Source: Novosphingobium endophyticum (GTDB lineage Bacteria; Pseudomonadota; Alphaproteobacteria; Sphingomonadales; Sphingomonadaceae). From it: a stretch of DNA of 64,000 nucleotides. Location of the stretch: the NCBI RefSeq assembly GCF_014640675.1, contig NZ_BMHK01000003.1:1-64000 (forward strand), read 5' to 3'. Position numbers and translations under genes: made by a program. Within the stretch, counting starts at the first letter, position 1. Every line of letters starts with the position of its first letter. Under the pieces are notes generated by a model, which was not told the origin of the DNA, made no database searches, and saw only the letters and a program-made list of their open reading frames with translations. Positions 50,939-60,073 of the stretch are shown piece by piece.

Positions 50939-51976
50939 ATGTACAAAAGGCGGCACAATCCGGCGCTGTTCAAGCCGCTCCGCCGTGCCCTCCCGGTACC
51001 GGTGTGGGCCGATGTCTCGATCCGGCTGGCCCTCGTCCTCGGCCTCATTTCCATCGTGGTTCTCGTCCACTGGACCGACCGCGAAGGGCTGCAGGACGCC
51101 CACGACGGCGTCGTCAGCTTCCTCGATGTCGTCTATTTCACGATGATCTCGATCACCACGACCGGCTTTGGCGACATCGCGCCGGTGAGCGACAGGTCGC
51201 GTCTGGTGGAGGCGGTGATCGTCACGCCCATCCGGCTGGCGGTGATCTTTATCTTCGTCGGCACCGCCTACAACTTCATCATCAAGCACAGCTGGGAGAC
51301 TTGGCGCATGAAGCGTATCCAGGAACGGCTCGAGAATCACATCGTCGTGCTGGGCTACGGCGTCAGCGGCTCGGAAGCCGTCGAGGAACTGATCGCGCGC
51401 GGCACCGATCCCTCCTGCATCGTCGTCATCGACCCCAGCTCCGCGCGGCTCGTCCTGGCGGAGAACATGGGCTGCAACGTCATGGAGGGCGACGCGACCC
51501 GCGACGAGACGCTGGAAGCGGTGCGCATCGGTAAGGCCCGCTCGATCCTGGTTTCGGCCGGACGCGACGACACGACGATCCTCATCATCCTGACCGCGCG
51601 GCACATGGCGTCCGGCGTGCCGATCACCGCCGTCGTCCGCGCCAACGACAACGAATTGCTCGCCCGTCAGGCCGGCGCGAACAACGTCATCAATCCCGTA
51701 CGCTTCACCGGCCTGCTACTGGCAGGATCGGCGGAAGGGCGGCACATCTCCGAATACCTCTCGGACCTGGCTTCCGTCACCGGCCGCGTCCAACTGGTCG
51801 AGCGCGACGTGCGTGCCGAGGAATTGGGCAGGCCGCTGGAGCAGATCGCGACCGGAAAAGGCCTCAGGATCTATCGCGGCGAGCGCGCCATTGGCTTCTG
51901 GGAGCCCGCGGCGCAGTCACTCGAACCGGGCGATGTCATCGTCGAGATCACACACAACGACGATCTGGCGGGCTGA
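50939..51976 (+). CDS. Two-helix potassium channel with RCK/TrkA-N domain
   Basis: A 345-residue channel. Helix 1 lies at about 27-45 (IRLALVLGLISIVVLVHW). The pore has selectivity filter ITTTGFGDIAP, where the common TVGYG reads TGFG. Helix 2 is ILRLAVIFIF-like at about 97-112. The cytosolic part has the TrkA-N Rossmann fold (VVLGYGVSGSEAVEELIARG, GDATRDETLEAVRIGKARSI) and a TrkA-C-like end. It should form a ligand-gated K+ channel. It follows the NlpD-like gene after nine bases, and the stop directly abuts the convergent DUF1761 gene. Confidence 0.88.
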   Translation: MYKRRHNPALFKPLRRALPVPVWADVSIRLALVLGLISIVVLVHWTDREGLQDAHDGVVSFLDVVYFTMISITTTGFGDIAPVSDRSRLVEAVIVTPIRLAVIFIFVGTAYNFIIKHSWETWRMKRIQERLENHIVVLGYGVSGSEAVEELIARGTDPSCIVVIDPSSARLVLAENMGCNVMEGDATRDETLEAVRIGKARSILVSAGRDDTTILIILTARHMASGVPITAVVRANDNELLARQAGANNVINPVRFTGLLLAGSAEGRHISEYLSDLASVTGRVQLVERDVRAEELGRPLEQIATGKGLRIYRGERAIGFWEPAAQSLEPGDVIVEITHNDDLAG

Positions 51977-52369
51977 TCAGCCCAGAACCCAGAACACCAG
52001 CCCCATCGCCAGATAGGCGACCAGCCAGAATGCGCAGTCGATCACCCTGCGCAACGGTTCGGTGCGGTTGCGCGCCTGGGTAAGCCAGACGGCCGGGATC
52101 ACGAAAGCCGCGGCGATACCGCCCGTCTGCATGAAGTAGAGCCACGGCCTCGCGTCCAGCGTCTCACCGCCGATCCGCGCGAAATTGTGGCCAAGCATGG
52201 CAGCGCTGATGAGGAACACGATCCCGACTGCGGTGAAATTGCCGGTCCGTACGGAATTGCCCGGCAGAAGCTGGCGGCCGGTACGGAACAACGGGCCGGT
52301 CCAGACGAGCCCGATCGCCACTGCAATCGCGGCGGCGAGGAACACCGCCAGCCAGTTCACAGGTCCCAT
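51977..52369 (-). CDS. DUF1761-type integral membrane protein
   Basis: A 130-residue protein with four predicted hydrophobic helices: NWLAVFLAAAIAVAIGLVW, VGIVFLISAAMLG, GGIAAAFVIPAVWL and CAFWLVAYLAMGLVFWVLG. The opening and the TGPLF segment resemble DUF1761. No function is known. The start ATG 52369 has ACGGAG upstream; the frame extends further without sense. It is divergent from rimO. Confidence 0.7.
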   Translation of the reverse strand: MGPVNWLAVFLAAAIAVAIGLVWTGPLFRTGRQLLPGNSVRTGNFTAVGIVFLISAAMLGHNFARIGGETLDARPWLYFMQTGGIAAAFVIPAVWLTQARNRTEPLRRVIDCAFWLVAYLAMGLVFWVLG

Positions 52370-52527
52370 GGCAAGCTCCGTTCCCTCATTGACGCTATCT
52401 CGTTGAAAATTCGTCCCCGGCAATTCTCGCAGGGCGCTGCACCATGTGCAAGTGGGCAATCGCGCAACCCGATCTTCATTCAATTCGTGACTCGACCGGC
52501 CATTTGGCGTATCGGGCGCGGCTTCCC

Positions 52528-53910
52528 ATGGCCATAGAACTCCCCTCCCCGCCCAAAGTGGGCATGGTCAGCCTCGGCTGCCCCAAGGCGCTCGTGGATT
52601 CCGAGCGCATTCTCACGCGCCTGCGCGCTGACGGCTACACGATGAGCCCGAACTATGCCGGGGCCGACGTGGTGCTGGTGAACACCTGCGGCTTTCTCGA
52701 TTCCGCCAAGGAGGAAAGTTTGGCCGCGATCGGCGAGGCCATGGCCGAAAACGGCCGCGTCATCGTCACCGGCTGCATGGGCAATGAGGCGGAATCGATC
52801 CGCGCGAAATTCCCCGACGTCCTCGCCGTCACCGGCGCGCATCAGTACGAGGCCGTCGTCGAGGCCGTGCACGATGCCGCGCCGCCTGACCTCGGGCCGT
52901 ATCTCGACCTGATTCCCCAGGCCTATGACGAGGCCGGCGTGAAGCTGACGCCGCGCCACTACAGCTATCTCAAGATTTCGGAAGGCTGCAACCACGCCTG
53001 CGCCTTCTGCATCATCCCGCAGCTGCGCGGAAAGCTCGACAGCCGCCGCATCGACGCCGTGCTGCGCGAGGCGGAAAAGCTGGTCGCGGCCGGCACGCGC
53101 GAATTGCTGGTAATCAGCCAGGATACCTCGGCCTATGGCGTCGATGTGCGTCACGAGGAGCGGACCTGGAAAGGCCGCGCGGTGCGCACGCACATGACCG
53201 ATCTTGCTCGCGAGCTAGGCCAGCTCACCGATGCACAAGGCCGCAGGCCATGGGCGCGCCTGCACTACGTCTATCCCTACCCGCACGTCGACGCGGTGAT
53301 CCCGCTGATGGCGGACGGCCTGCTTACGCCTTACCTCGACATTCCCTTCCAGCACGCCGCGCCATCCGTGCTCAAGGCGATGAAGAGGCCGGCGAACGAG
53401 GCCAAGGTGCTCGAACGGCTCCGCGCCTGGCGCGAGATATGCCCGGACATCGCCATCCGCTCGAGCTTCGTGGTCGGCTTTCCCGGCGAAACCGAGGCGG
53501 ATTTCCAGTACCTGCTCGACTGGCTGGACGAAGCCCAGCTCGACCGCGTTGGCGCATTCCGGTTCGAACCCGTGGCCGGTGCCGCCGCGAACGCCCTGCC
53601 CGACCCCGTGCCCGACGAGGTCAAGGAAGAGCGCTACGCCCGGATCATGGAAAAGACCGCCGCGATCAGCGCCGCCAGGCTCGCCGCGAAGGTCGGACGC
53701 ACCCTGCCCGTCATCATCGACGAAATTGGTGAGCCCGACGAGGACGGCGATATCGGCGCGACCGGCCGATCGCAGGCGGATGCACCCGAAATCGACGGCA
53801 ATGTCTTCCTGCGCGATGTCGGAAATGGCCTGCAGGTCGGCGATATCGTCGAGGTTCTGATCGAAGACGCCGACGAACACGACCTTTACGGAGCCATCGG
53901 CCGGGGCTGA
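52528..53910 (+). CDS. rimO: Ribosomal protein S12 methylthiotransferase
   Basis: A 460-residue radical SAM methylthiotransferase that modifies an Asp of S12. The UPF0004 domain cysteines are in [27 protein letters not shown] and [10 protein letters not shown]. The radical-SAM cluster is CNHACAFC in [22 protein letters not shown]-terminal TRAM domain ends the protein ([19 protein letters not shown]). GKLDSR after the cluster separates RimO from MiaB. The ATG at 52528 begins right before the domain. It is followed by a strong terminator. Confidence 0.95.
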   Translation: MAIELPSPPKVGMVSLGCPKALVDSERILTRLRADGYTMSPNYAGADVVLVNTCGFLDSAKEESLAAIGEAMAENGRVIVTGCMGNEAESIRAKFPDVLAVTGAHQYEAVVEAVHDAAPPDLGPYLDLIPQAYDEAGVKLTPRHYSYLKISEGCNHACAFCIIPQLRGKLDSRRIDAVLREAEKLVAAGTRELLVISQDTSAYGVDVRHEERTWKGRAVRTHMTDLARELGQLTDAQGRRPWARLHYVYPYPHVDAVIPLMADGLLTPYLDIPFQHAAPSVLKAMKRPANEAKVLERLRAWREICPDIAIRSSFVVGFPGETEADFQYLLDWLDEAQLDRVGAFRFEPVAGAAANALPDPVPDEVKEERYARIMEKTAAISAARLAAKVGRTLPVIIDEIGEPDEDGDIGATGRSQADAPEIDGNVFLRDVGNGLQVGDIVEVLIEDADEHDLYGAIGRG

Positions 53911-54038
53911 GGCCATCGGCTATGCGATACTACAATTGCAAAGCGTGCAACCGGTACAAAAGTTTTCGCATTTGCGAGACTCGGGCCGGACGCGCATATG
54001 GAGGGGGCCTTTCAGGCATCCTCTCCCAAAACTTCCAA

Positions 54039-54067
54039 GGGCTGGTCTTCGGACCGGCCCATTTTTT
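54039..54067 (+). terminator. Rho-independent terminator with UUCG loop
   Basis: GGGCTGGTC (54039-54047), loop TTCG, GACCGGCCC (54052-54060), then A and TTTTTT (54062-54067). The nine-pair stem has one G-T wobble. It is the best terminator in the window. It lies about 130 bases after the rimO stop, leaving room for a separate short transcript. Confidence 0.92.
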
Positions 54068-54173
54068 CGGCGCTTCGCGCCTTGAAGGTCCGTCGGCGAT
54101 GAAAGCCCGCGCTTCGGCTCGAGACACGCGCGAGGGTCTGGCCCTGGCCGCACAATTGTCCTAGCCAGTCGCC

Positions 54174-54935
54174 ATGCCCAGTTCGTCGCGAATCTATTCC
54201 GCCGCCCTTGTCGTGATCGGCGATGAAATCCTGTCCGGCCGTACCCATGACAAGAACATCGCGCAGGTCGCCTCATGGCTGCAGGTTCAGGGCATCCGGC
54301 TCAGGGAAGTGCGCGTCGTGGCCGATGATACGCCGGCGATCGTCGAGGCGGTCAACACGCTGCGCGCGCGCAACGACTATCTGTTCACCACCGGCGGCAT
54401 CGGTCCCACGCACGACGACATTACCGTCGATGCCATCGCCGAGGCGGTGGGGGTGCCGGTAATCGTCCACCCCGATGCCCGCGCGATACTGGAACGGTAT
54501 TACGATACGCGCGGCGGTCTCACCGCGGCCCGCCTGCGCATGGCGCGCACACCGGAAGGGGCCAGCCTGATACCCAACCGCTACACCGGCGCCCCGGGCA
54601 TCCGCTATGGCAACATCTTCATCATGGCCGGCGTGCCCAGCATCACGGCCGGCATGCTGGACGCCCTATCCGGCGAGCTCGAAGGCGGCGCGCCCCTGCT
54701 TTCGGAAACGATCGGCTGCTGGGTGGGCGAAAGCGACGTGGCGGACCTGCTGCGCGAGACGGAGAAGGCGTTCGAAACCTGCCAGATCGGTTCCTATCCG
54801 TTCTGGGCGGAAGGCAAGACCGGCGCGAACTTCGTGATCCGCTCGGTGAACGCCGAAGATCTGGCCGCCTGCACCCGCGCGCTGATGCGGGAACTGGAAG
54901 GCATGGGCAAACCGGCGGTTCCGGGAGGTATCTGA
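54174..54935 (+). CDS. CinA-type molybdopterin-binding domain protein
   Basis: A 253-residue protein of the competence/damage-inducible CinA N-terminal (MoCF_biosynth) family. AALVVIGDEILSGRTHDKN and LFTTGGIGPTHDDITVDAIA are the two signatures. VPSITAGMLDALSG follows. The C-terminal nicotinamide-nucleotide amidase domain of full CinA is absent, as in many short proteobacterial homologues. The activity of this short form is uncertain. The next gene starts one base after its stop. Confidence 0.88.
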   Translation: MPSSSRIYSAALVVIGDEILSGRTHDKNIAQVASWLQVQGIRLREVRVVADDTPAIVEAVNTLRARNDYLFTTGGIGPTHDDITVDAIAEAVGVPVIVHPDARAILERYYDTRGGLTAARLRMARTPEGASLIPNRYTGAPGIRYGNIFIMAGVPSITAGMLDALSGELEGGAPLLSETIGCWVGESDVADLLRETEKAFETCQIGSYPFWAEGKTGANFVIRSVNAEDLAACTRALMRELEGMGKPAVPGGI

Positions 54936-54936
54936 C

Positions 54937-55476
54937 TTGTTGCTGTCCCTTGCCGCAACGGCGAGCGCGATGAGCGGCCAACCGACGCTCGACGAATTCG
55001 AGGCCGTGCTGCGCAGGCATGACAGCGCGACGCTCGCGCTTGAGGAATGGTGCTCCAGCCGGGGAATTGCCGATCCGGCGCGTATCACCGCCCAAAGCGT
55101 GAGCGCCGCCGGCAACGATCCGCCGCGCTCCATGCGCAGCAAACTCGATCTCGATCCCGGCGAGACTTTCGCCATGCGCAACGTCGAGCTGCGCTGCGGA
55201 CAGACCGTGCTCTCGGTCGCCTGGAACTGGTACGTCCCTTCCCGCCTGACGCCGGAGATGAACGAGACGCTGCGCAGGAGCGATACGCCGTTCGGCAAGG
55301 TCGTCGCCCCCCTGCGGTTTCGCCGGCGGCCCCTGGAAATCGTGCCGGGCCGGGCGGAGAACTGCCCCAAAGGGACGATCTCCACCCACCTGGCGATGCT
55401 TGTCCTGCCGGACGGGCGCCCCCTCGCCTATCTCATAGAGTGCTATACCACGGCGAACCTCGCCGGCCGCCGCTGA
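54937..55476 (+). CDS. Unassigned protein with UbiC/chorismate-lyase-like pattern
   Basis: A 179-residue protein that I do not place in a named family. It starts at TTG 54937, one base after the CinA-type stop, with GGGAGGT nine bases upstream. The first residues (LLSLAATASAM) could be a short signal peptide. The centre has VAWNWYVPSRLTPEMNETLR then SDTPFGKVVAPLRFRR. This spacing recalls chorismate pyruvate-lyase (LSGPEL...KTPLGRYLF), so a UbiC/UTRA-like fold is possible. TTN near the end follows LIECYT. The coupling to the CinA-type gene suggests co-expression. Confidence 0.6.
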   Translation: MLLSLAATASAMSGQPTLDEFEAVLRRHDSATLALEEWCSSRGIADPARITAQSVSAAGNDPPRSMRSKLDLDPGETFAMRNVELRCGQTVLSVAWNWYVPSRLTPEMNETLRRSDTPFGKVVAPLRFRRRPLEIVPGRAENCPKGTISTHLAMLVLPDGRPLAYLIECYTTANLAGRR

Positions 55477-55498
55477 GAGCAGCCGAAGGGGCAGGCAT

Positions 55499-56347
55499 TC
55501 AGGCCGCGATAGCCTCGCTCCCGGCGATCGAGGTCCGGTGCATCATGCGCCCGGTCGACTTGTCGTAGGGGATCGCCCGGTGCATTGCCCCGGTGTTGTC
55601 CCAGATCACGAAGTCGCCCTTGCTCCACTTGTGACGCAGCGAAAACGCGGGCTGGGCCGCCCATTCCTGGAGGCGGATCAACATGGCCCGGCCGGCGGGA
55701 ATATCCATGCCGACGATATGGTCCGCGGTGGTGCCGATCACCATCGACTTGCGGCCCGAGGCATGGGTCCAGACGATCGGATGCTCCTTTACCAGCCCGA
55801 TTCCGAGCACGCGGTCGCGATGCTTTTCGGGGATGGCGTCAGCGATCGGCGAAAGGCTGGCCTTGACCGAATGCACCGCCTTCAGCCCCTCGAGCGCCTG
55901 CTTCTCTTCCTCGGGCAGACCTTCGAACGCGGCATAGGTGCTGGCGAACTCCGTCTCGCCGCCCTTGTCCGGCGCGATGCGGCAGGACAGCAGCGTCGCG
56001 AAAGGCGGCGGCATGTCCACGGTGATGCCATCCATGTGCCAGAAGAACGTGCCGAGCACATATTCGGGCTGCGGATTGATCTTCTCGTCCAGCGTGACCT
56101 GATAGACGTCCTCGTCGTTGCTCTGGACGTTGTTGCGCGCGGTGAGGCGGACTTTTTCGCCCATGAGCTGCGTGATCCGGAGCTGCTCCTCGTCGGTGAG
56201 GTTCACCTCGGGAAACACGAGCACCGTGCGTTCCTCCACCTTCTCGCGAATCAGTCTGGCGGCCTCGGGCGTGAACAGGTCCGCGCGATCATCCCACGAC
56301 ACACGCGAGCCGATAAATTCCTTTATGTCTTCGAAACGTATGGCCAT
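55499..56347 (-). CDS. TauD/TfdA-family dioxygenase, second copy
   Basis: A 282-residue Fe(II)/2-oxoglutarate dioxygenase. Iron ligands are the His and Asp in [11 protein letters not shown] and the His in [20 protein letters not shown] holds the 2-oxoglutarate arginine. It shares its layout with the 20.5 kb protein, including WTHxSGRKS and a STYAA(F/W) stretch, so the two are paralogues. The ATG at 56347 directly begins the domain with GGGAGAAG upstream; the frame continues 36 codons upstream. Substrate unknown. It is convergent with the UbiC-like gene. Confidence 0.86.
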   Translation of the reverse strand: MAIRFEDIKEFIGSRVSWDDRADLFTPEAARLIREKVEERTVLVFPEVNLTDEEQLRITQLMGEKVRLTARNNVQSNDEDVYQVTLDEKINPQPEYVLGTFFWHMDGITVDMPPPFATLLSCRIAPDKGGETEFASTYAAFEGLPEEEKQALEGLKAVHSVKASLSPIADAIPEKHRDRVLGIGLVKEHPIVWTHASGRKSMVIGTTADHIVGMDIPAGRAMLIRLQEWAAQPAFSLRHKWSKGDFVIWDNTGAMHRAIPYDKSTGRMMHRTSIAGSEAIAA

Positions 56348-56505
56348 GGCGGCTGCTTCTCCCGGCACTGTGCTGAACAGGTGTACAGCACGTCCGATAC
56401 TACGGAACACGCGGTCCGTAAACGGGGGAAGATTGCAGGCCCCACCCATCGCCATCCCGAAATCGCACCGGGCCCCTGACGATACTGGCGCGCGGCCGCC
56501 GAACG

Positions 56506-56536
56506 AAAAAGGCCGGCGAGGTTTCCCCCGCCGGCC
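56506..56536 (-). terminator. Terminator of the rplK-rplA operon
   Basis: On the minus strand, GGCCGGCG (56536-56529) pairs with CGCCGGCC (56518-56511), followed by TTTTT (56510-56506). It lies 31 bases after the rplA stop. A run of T also flanks the other side on the plus strand. Confidence 0.9.
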
Positions 56537-56566
56537 CTTTTGCTGTTTCGTGCGGCCCCGAAAGGA

Positions 56567-57268
56567 TCAGGCGCCGGCGACCTCGGTCGTATCGATCTTG
56601 AGACCCGGGCCCATCGACGAGGACAACGAGATCTTCTTCACGTACTTGCCCTTAGCGCCGGAGGGCTTGGCCTTGACGATCGCGTCGACGAAAGCGTCGA
56701 AGTTCTTGCGCAGGTCTTCGTCAGAGAACGACATCTTGCCGATGCCGGCGTGGATAATGCCCTGCTTCTCAACGCGGAACTCGATCTGGCCGCCCTTGGC
56801 GTCCTTCACGGCCTGCTCGACGTTCGGGGTGACGGTGCCGAGCTTCGGGTTCGGCATCAGGCCCTTGGGGCCGAGCAGCTTGCCGAGACGGCCGACGACG
56901 CCCATCATGTCCGGCGTGGCGATGACGCGATCATAGTCGAGGTTGCCGGCCTGCATGTCTTCCATCAGGTCCTCGGCGCCCACCTTGTCCGCACCGGCGG
57001 CAAGAGCCGCTTCGGCCTTGTCACCCTTGGCGAACACGGCGACCTTGACGGTCTTGCCGGTGCCGGCGGGAAGCGAGACCATGCCGCGCACCATCTGATC
57101 GGCGTGACGCGGATCGACGCCCAGGTTCATCGCGACTTCAACGGTCTCGTCGAACTTGGTGGTCTTCAGGTCGCGCAGCAGCGTGAGCGCTTCGCCCACG
57201 GGGTAGTGCTTCAGGTTGTCGCCCAGCTTTTCGGTCAGAGCCTTCAGCTTCTTGTTCAGCTTTGCCAT
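56567..57268 (-). CDS. rplA: 50S ribosomal protein L1
   Basis: A 233-residue L1, which builds the ribosomal L1 stalk on 23S rRNA and often represses its own operon. [20 protein letters not shown] and [13 protein letters not shown] are in the first domain. [19 protein letters not shown] and [20 protein letters not shown] are family signatures. It starts four bases after the rplK stop. In this genome rplJ and rplL do not follow directly; the operon ends at a terminator. Confidence 0.97.
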   Translation of the reverse strand: MAKLNKKLKALTEKLGDNLKHYPVGEALTLLRDLKTTKFDETVEVAMNLGVDPRHADQMVRGMVSLPAGTGKTVKVAVFAKGDKAEAALAAGADKVGAEDLMEDMQAGNLDYDRVIATPDMMGVVGRLGKLLGPKGLMPNPKLGTVTPNVEQAVKDAKGGQIEFRVEKQGIIHAGIGKMSFSDEDLRKNFDAFVDAIVKAKPSGAKGKYVKKISLSSSMGPGLKIDTTEVAGA

Positions 57269-57272
57269 GGAA

Positions 57273-57704
57273 TCAGCCCTCCACCACTTCGAGGCCCATC
57301 GCGCGGGCCGAGCCTTCGATGATGCGGGTAGCCGCTTCGATATCGTTGGCGTTCAGGTCCTTCATCTTGATCTCGGCGATCTCGGTCAGCTTCGAGCGCG
57401 CGATCTTTCCGGCAGAAACCTTGCCGGGCTCCTTCGAGCCGGACTTGAGGTTGGCGGCCTTCTTGATGAGGAAGGTGGCGGGCGGCGTCTTGGTGACGAA
57501 CGTGAAGCTGCGATCCGCATAGACCGTGATGATGGTCGGGATCGGCATGCCCTTCTCGAGCTCCTGCGTGGCGGCGTTGAAGGCCTTGCAGAACTCCATG
57601 ATATTCACGCCCCGCTGACCCAGGGCAGGGCCGATCGGCGGCGAGGGGTTGGCTGCGCCGGCAGGCACCTGCAGCTTGATGTAACCTTCGATCTTCTTGG
57701 CCAT
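57273..57704 (-). CDS. rplK: 50S ribosomal protein L11
   Basis: A 143-residue L11, part of the GTPase-associated centre. [20 protein letters not shown] and [20 protein letters not shown] are the N-terminal signatures. [20 protein letters not shown] and the C-terminal [20 protein letters not shown] complete it. AAGGAG precedes the ATG. The roughly 240 bases upstream hold a candidate promoter (TTGTCG, then TAAACA near 57750), which fits rplKA being expressed apart from nusG. Confidence 0.97.
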   Translation of the reverse strand: MAKKIEGYIKLQVPAGAANPSPPIGPALGQRGVNIMEFCKAFNAATQELEKGMPIPTIITVYADRSFTFVTKTPPATFLIKKAANLKSGSKEPGKVSAGKIARSKLTEIAEIKMKDLNANDIEAATRIIEGSARAMGLEVVEG

Positions 57705-57941
57705 GAGGCCACTCCTTTCACACTGTCGCGCCCGCCCAAGCGAACGCTCATGTTTAGCGGTTCAGCGGACGCGACAAGCGCCCTCCCGCCGGGAATCGCA
57801 TCGGGCAAGCCCGGCCGCGAAGAGCGCGCCCCTAAACGAGTTCGGGTGAAAAGGAAAGAGGTGGCCGATCATGCGCGGCAAAGATCTTCAAAGCCGGACC
57901 GGGAATCGCTGCCCCTGAGCGCCAATCGTCCGCGCGAAACG

Positions 57942-59021
57942 CTAACCGCGCCCCGGCAGCCCGCCGATCAGCCCGACGTCGCGCACGTCCAGCCCGCGCG
58001 AGCGGACCAGACGCCGCGTGGGCACTTCGGCAAGCCGGTAGACCACCTCCGACAGCAGCAGCACGGCGAGACCGTAGCCCAGCGTCGCCGCCAGGATGAA
58101 TGGCGCGCCGCCTTCCAGCTTCCCGGTGATCCTGACGATCAGGTCGAGCAGCGGCAGATGCAGCAGGAAGATCACATAGCTGCGGTCTCCAAGCCATATC
58201 AGCGGCCGGCTTTCCAGCAGCGGAACGCGCAGCGCCAGCAGCACGAGCGACGGCCAGACGAGCAGGCAGAGCGCCGGTATGGGGCTCCATTGGCCCATGG
58301 CGAGCGCGAGCCCGAGCGCCGCGATTGCAACGAGAGCGCCGGCGGGAACCCTCCGCAGCTCGACGCGCCTGCCCCAGAGGGCCTGACCGATGAAGAAGCC
58401 GAGAAGTCCGCGCACCACGAGATCCTGGTTCCAGGGACCGCCCGGCAGCCCACGCCAGAACAGGAATGCCGTGCTGACCAGGATGGCCGCCAAGGTCACC
58501 ATGGCGAGACTGCGGCGGCCGGCGTGGAGCGCGATCGCGAAGAACGCGCAGCAGATCGCCTCCGCCGAGAGCAACCAGGCCGACGCGTTGAAGGCCTGCA
58601 CCGCAGGCTGCACGACCGCCTGCAGCATGAACAGGTGCGCGATGAATGCCGGCACGCTGGTTTGCGCCGCGTTCCAGTAGAGCCCGGTGCAGAGGATCAG
58701 AAGCAGCAAATGCAACGGATAGAGGCGCGCAATGCGCCCGACGGTGAAGGACGCCAGATCGTCACGGCTACCAAGCCCCCGTCCGCCGACATAGACGTGC
58801 GCGAAGACGAAGCCCGATATGACGAAGAACAGATCGGCGAAGATCCAGCCCCAGGCATGGAACCACTCCACCACCGATCCGGCACCGTCGAACGAGCCGG
58901 CGGCGAAAAGCCCCTGAGCCTGATAGCCGAGCACGATGACCAGAGCCGCGATACCGCGAAGACCGTCGAGCGGCCCCAGTCGTACAATGCCTGCTCCAAA
59001 CGCAACCTGCGTTTGCCGCAT
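57942..59021 (-). CDS. Acyltransferase-3 family membrane protein, lacking the RX10H histidine
   Basis: A 359-residue polytopic protein with about ten helices. LDGLRGIAALVIVLGYQAQG opens helix 1. FADLFFVISGFVFAHVY and RIARLYPLHLLLLIL are the usual second and third landmarks of acyltransferase-3 (OafA/NodX-like) enzymes. Where family members have an Arg-x10-His active motif, this protein has Arg-x10-Tyr (codon TAT, one base from CAT). Family members O-acylate surface sugars or lipids. It sits between nusG and rplK on the same strand, an unusual place, and may be independently expressed or inactive. Confidence 0.82.
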   Translation of the reverse strand: MRQTQVAFGAGIVRLGPLDGLRGIAALVIVLGYQAQGLFAAGSFDGAGSVVEWFHAWGWIFADLFFVISGFVFAHVYVGGRGLGSRDDLASFTVGRIARLYPLHLLLLILCTGLYWNAAQTSVPAFIAHLFMLQAVVQPAVQAFNASAWLLSAEAICCAFFAIALHAGRRSLAMVTLAAILVSTAFLFWRGLPGGPWNQDLVVRGLLGFFIGQALWGRRVELRRVPAGALVAIAALGLALAMGQWSPIPALCLLVWPSLVLLALRVPLLESRPLIWLGDRSYVIFLLHLPLLDLIVRITGKLEGGAPFILAATLGYGLAVLLLSEVVYRLAEVPTRRLVRSRGLDVRDVGLIGGLPGRG

Positions 59022-59189
59022 GATCGTTTCCCCCGATTGGTTCTCGAAGGGATACGAACAAATTGGTTAAGGTCAGGCTAAGGTACCGCGCAAAGGCCCG
59101 CAAAGCGGATTCCGCGGAGCCGCGGTCGGGTGGGGTCTCCCCTGAAGGGCGACCAGTTCAGCCGGTCAGCCGTTCAGGGAAACGCGCGA

Positions 59190-59726
59190 TTACTTGCTGA
59201 GTTCGACGTGCTCGAAATCGAGTTCGACCGGTGTGGCGCGACCGAAGATCGAGACCGAGACCTTGACCCGGCTCTTGTCGAAATCGAGTTCCTCGACGAT
59301 GCCGTTGAAGCTGGCGAAGGGACCGTCCAGCACCTTGACCGAATCGCCGATCTCGTAATCGATGTTGATCTGCTTGCGCGGTTCGGCGGCGGCGGCTTCG
59401 GCGGCGCCGAAGTAGCGGGCGGCCTCGTTCTCGCTTATCGCCTGCGGCTTGCCGCTGGAACCCAGGAAGCCGGTCACCTTCGGGGTGTTCTTGACGAGGT
59501 GATAGATGTCGTCATTCAGGCTCAGCTTGGCGAGCACGTAGCCGGGCATGGTCTTGCGCTCGACCTGCGTCTTCTTGCCGCGCTTCACCTCGGTGATCGT
59601 CTCGGACGGCACCTGGATGTCCTCGACAAGCTGCGAAAGGCCCATCCGCTCCGCCTCGGAGAGGATGGTTTCCTTTACCTTGTTCTCGAAGCCGGAATAG
59701 GCGTGGATGATGTACCAGCGGGCCAT
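59190..59726 (-). CDS. nusG: Transcription termination/antitermination protein NusG
   Basis: A 178-residue NusG: the RNA-polymerase-binding NGN domain starts WYIIHAYSGFENKVKETIL and has MPGYVLAKLSLNDDIYHLV. The C-terminal KOW domain reads GDSVKVLDGPFASFNGIVEE and ELDFEHVELSK. The first follows the polymerase clamp; the KOW part contacts Rho or S10. It follows secE by 29 bases, the universal secE-nusG pair. Confidence 0.97.
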   Translation of the reverse strand: MARWYIIHAYSGFENKVKETILSEAERMGLSQLVEDIQVPSETITEVKRGKKTQVERKTMPGYVLAKLSLNDDIYHLVKNTPKVTGFLGSSGKPQAISENEAARYFGAAEAAAAEPRKQINIDYEIGDSVKVLDGPFASFNGIVEELDFDKSRVKVSVSIFGRATPVELDFEHVELSK

Positions 59727-59755
59727 TGTTCTCTCTTAATCCAGTTTCCAGGCGA

Positions 59756-59950
59756 TCACAGCAGCGACAGCAGCGAGCTGACGACCCAGCCGAACAGCGC
59801 GTCGATCCCGAGGAAGAACGTTGCCAGCAGCACCGTCATGATGCCGACGAAGATCGCCGTCGTCACCGTCTCCTGCCGCGAGGGCCAGTGGATCTTCGAA
59901 GCTTCGGCGCGCACCTGCCGGATGAATTCGCCGGGGTTGGTCTTGGCCAT
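59756..59950 (-). CDS. secE: Preprotein translocase subunit SecE
   Basis: A 64-residue single-helix SecE, typical of alphaproteobacteria. The amphipathic NPGEFIRQVRAEASKIHWPS has the family R.E..K..WP pattern. The membrane helix is AIFVGIMTVLLATFFLGIDA. It stabilises SecY in the translocon. ATG 59950 is chosen because residues before it in the open frame have no SecE character. Confidence 0.93.
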   Translation of the reverse strand: MAKTNPGEFIRQVRAEASKIHWPSRQETVTTAIFVGIMTVLLATFFLGIDALFGWVVSSLLSLL

Positions 59951-60073
59951 GTGGGTCGCTCTCGTAACTCTTGCCTGAGACAAATTCTCGTACCTTCCGC
60001 CTAGGGGACATCGCCGCCCCGGCCGGGGCCGGGAGGGGCAAATGATGTCCGCATGTCGGAAGGAGATGGGGAC

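Noticed and set aside
49763..51604. A 613-codon frame antisense to the NlpD-like and K+ channel genes
   Set aside because: Both sense genes have clear repeats, pore and Rossmann motifs; the antisense text is Arg/Asp/Gly-rich noise.
53948..53960. ACCGGT near the end of rimO as a sixth LacI operator
   Set aside because: Only the six-base core is shared; the TGAC flank is missing and the gene context is unrelated.
57216..59081. A 621-codon frame across rplK and the acyltransferase
   Set aside because: It is antisense to two well-supported genes; its Arg/Gln/Pro-rich text is typical of a shadow frame.
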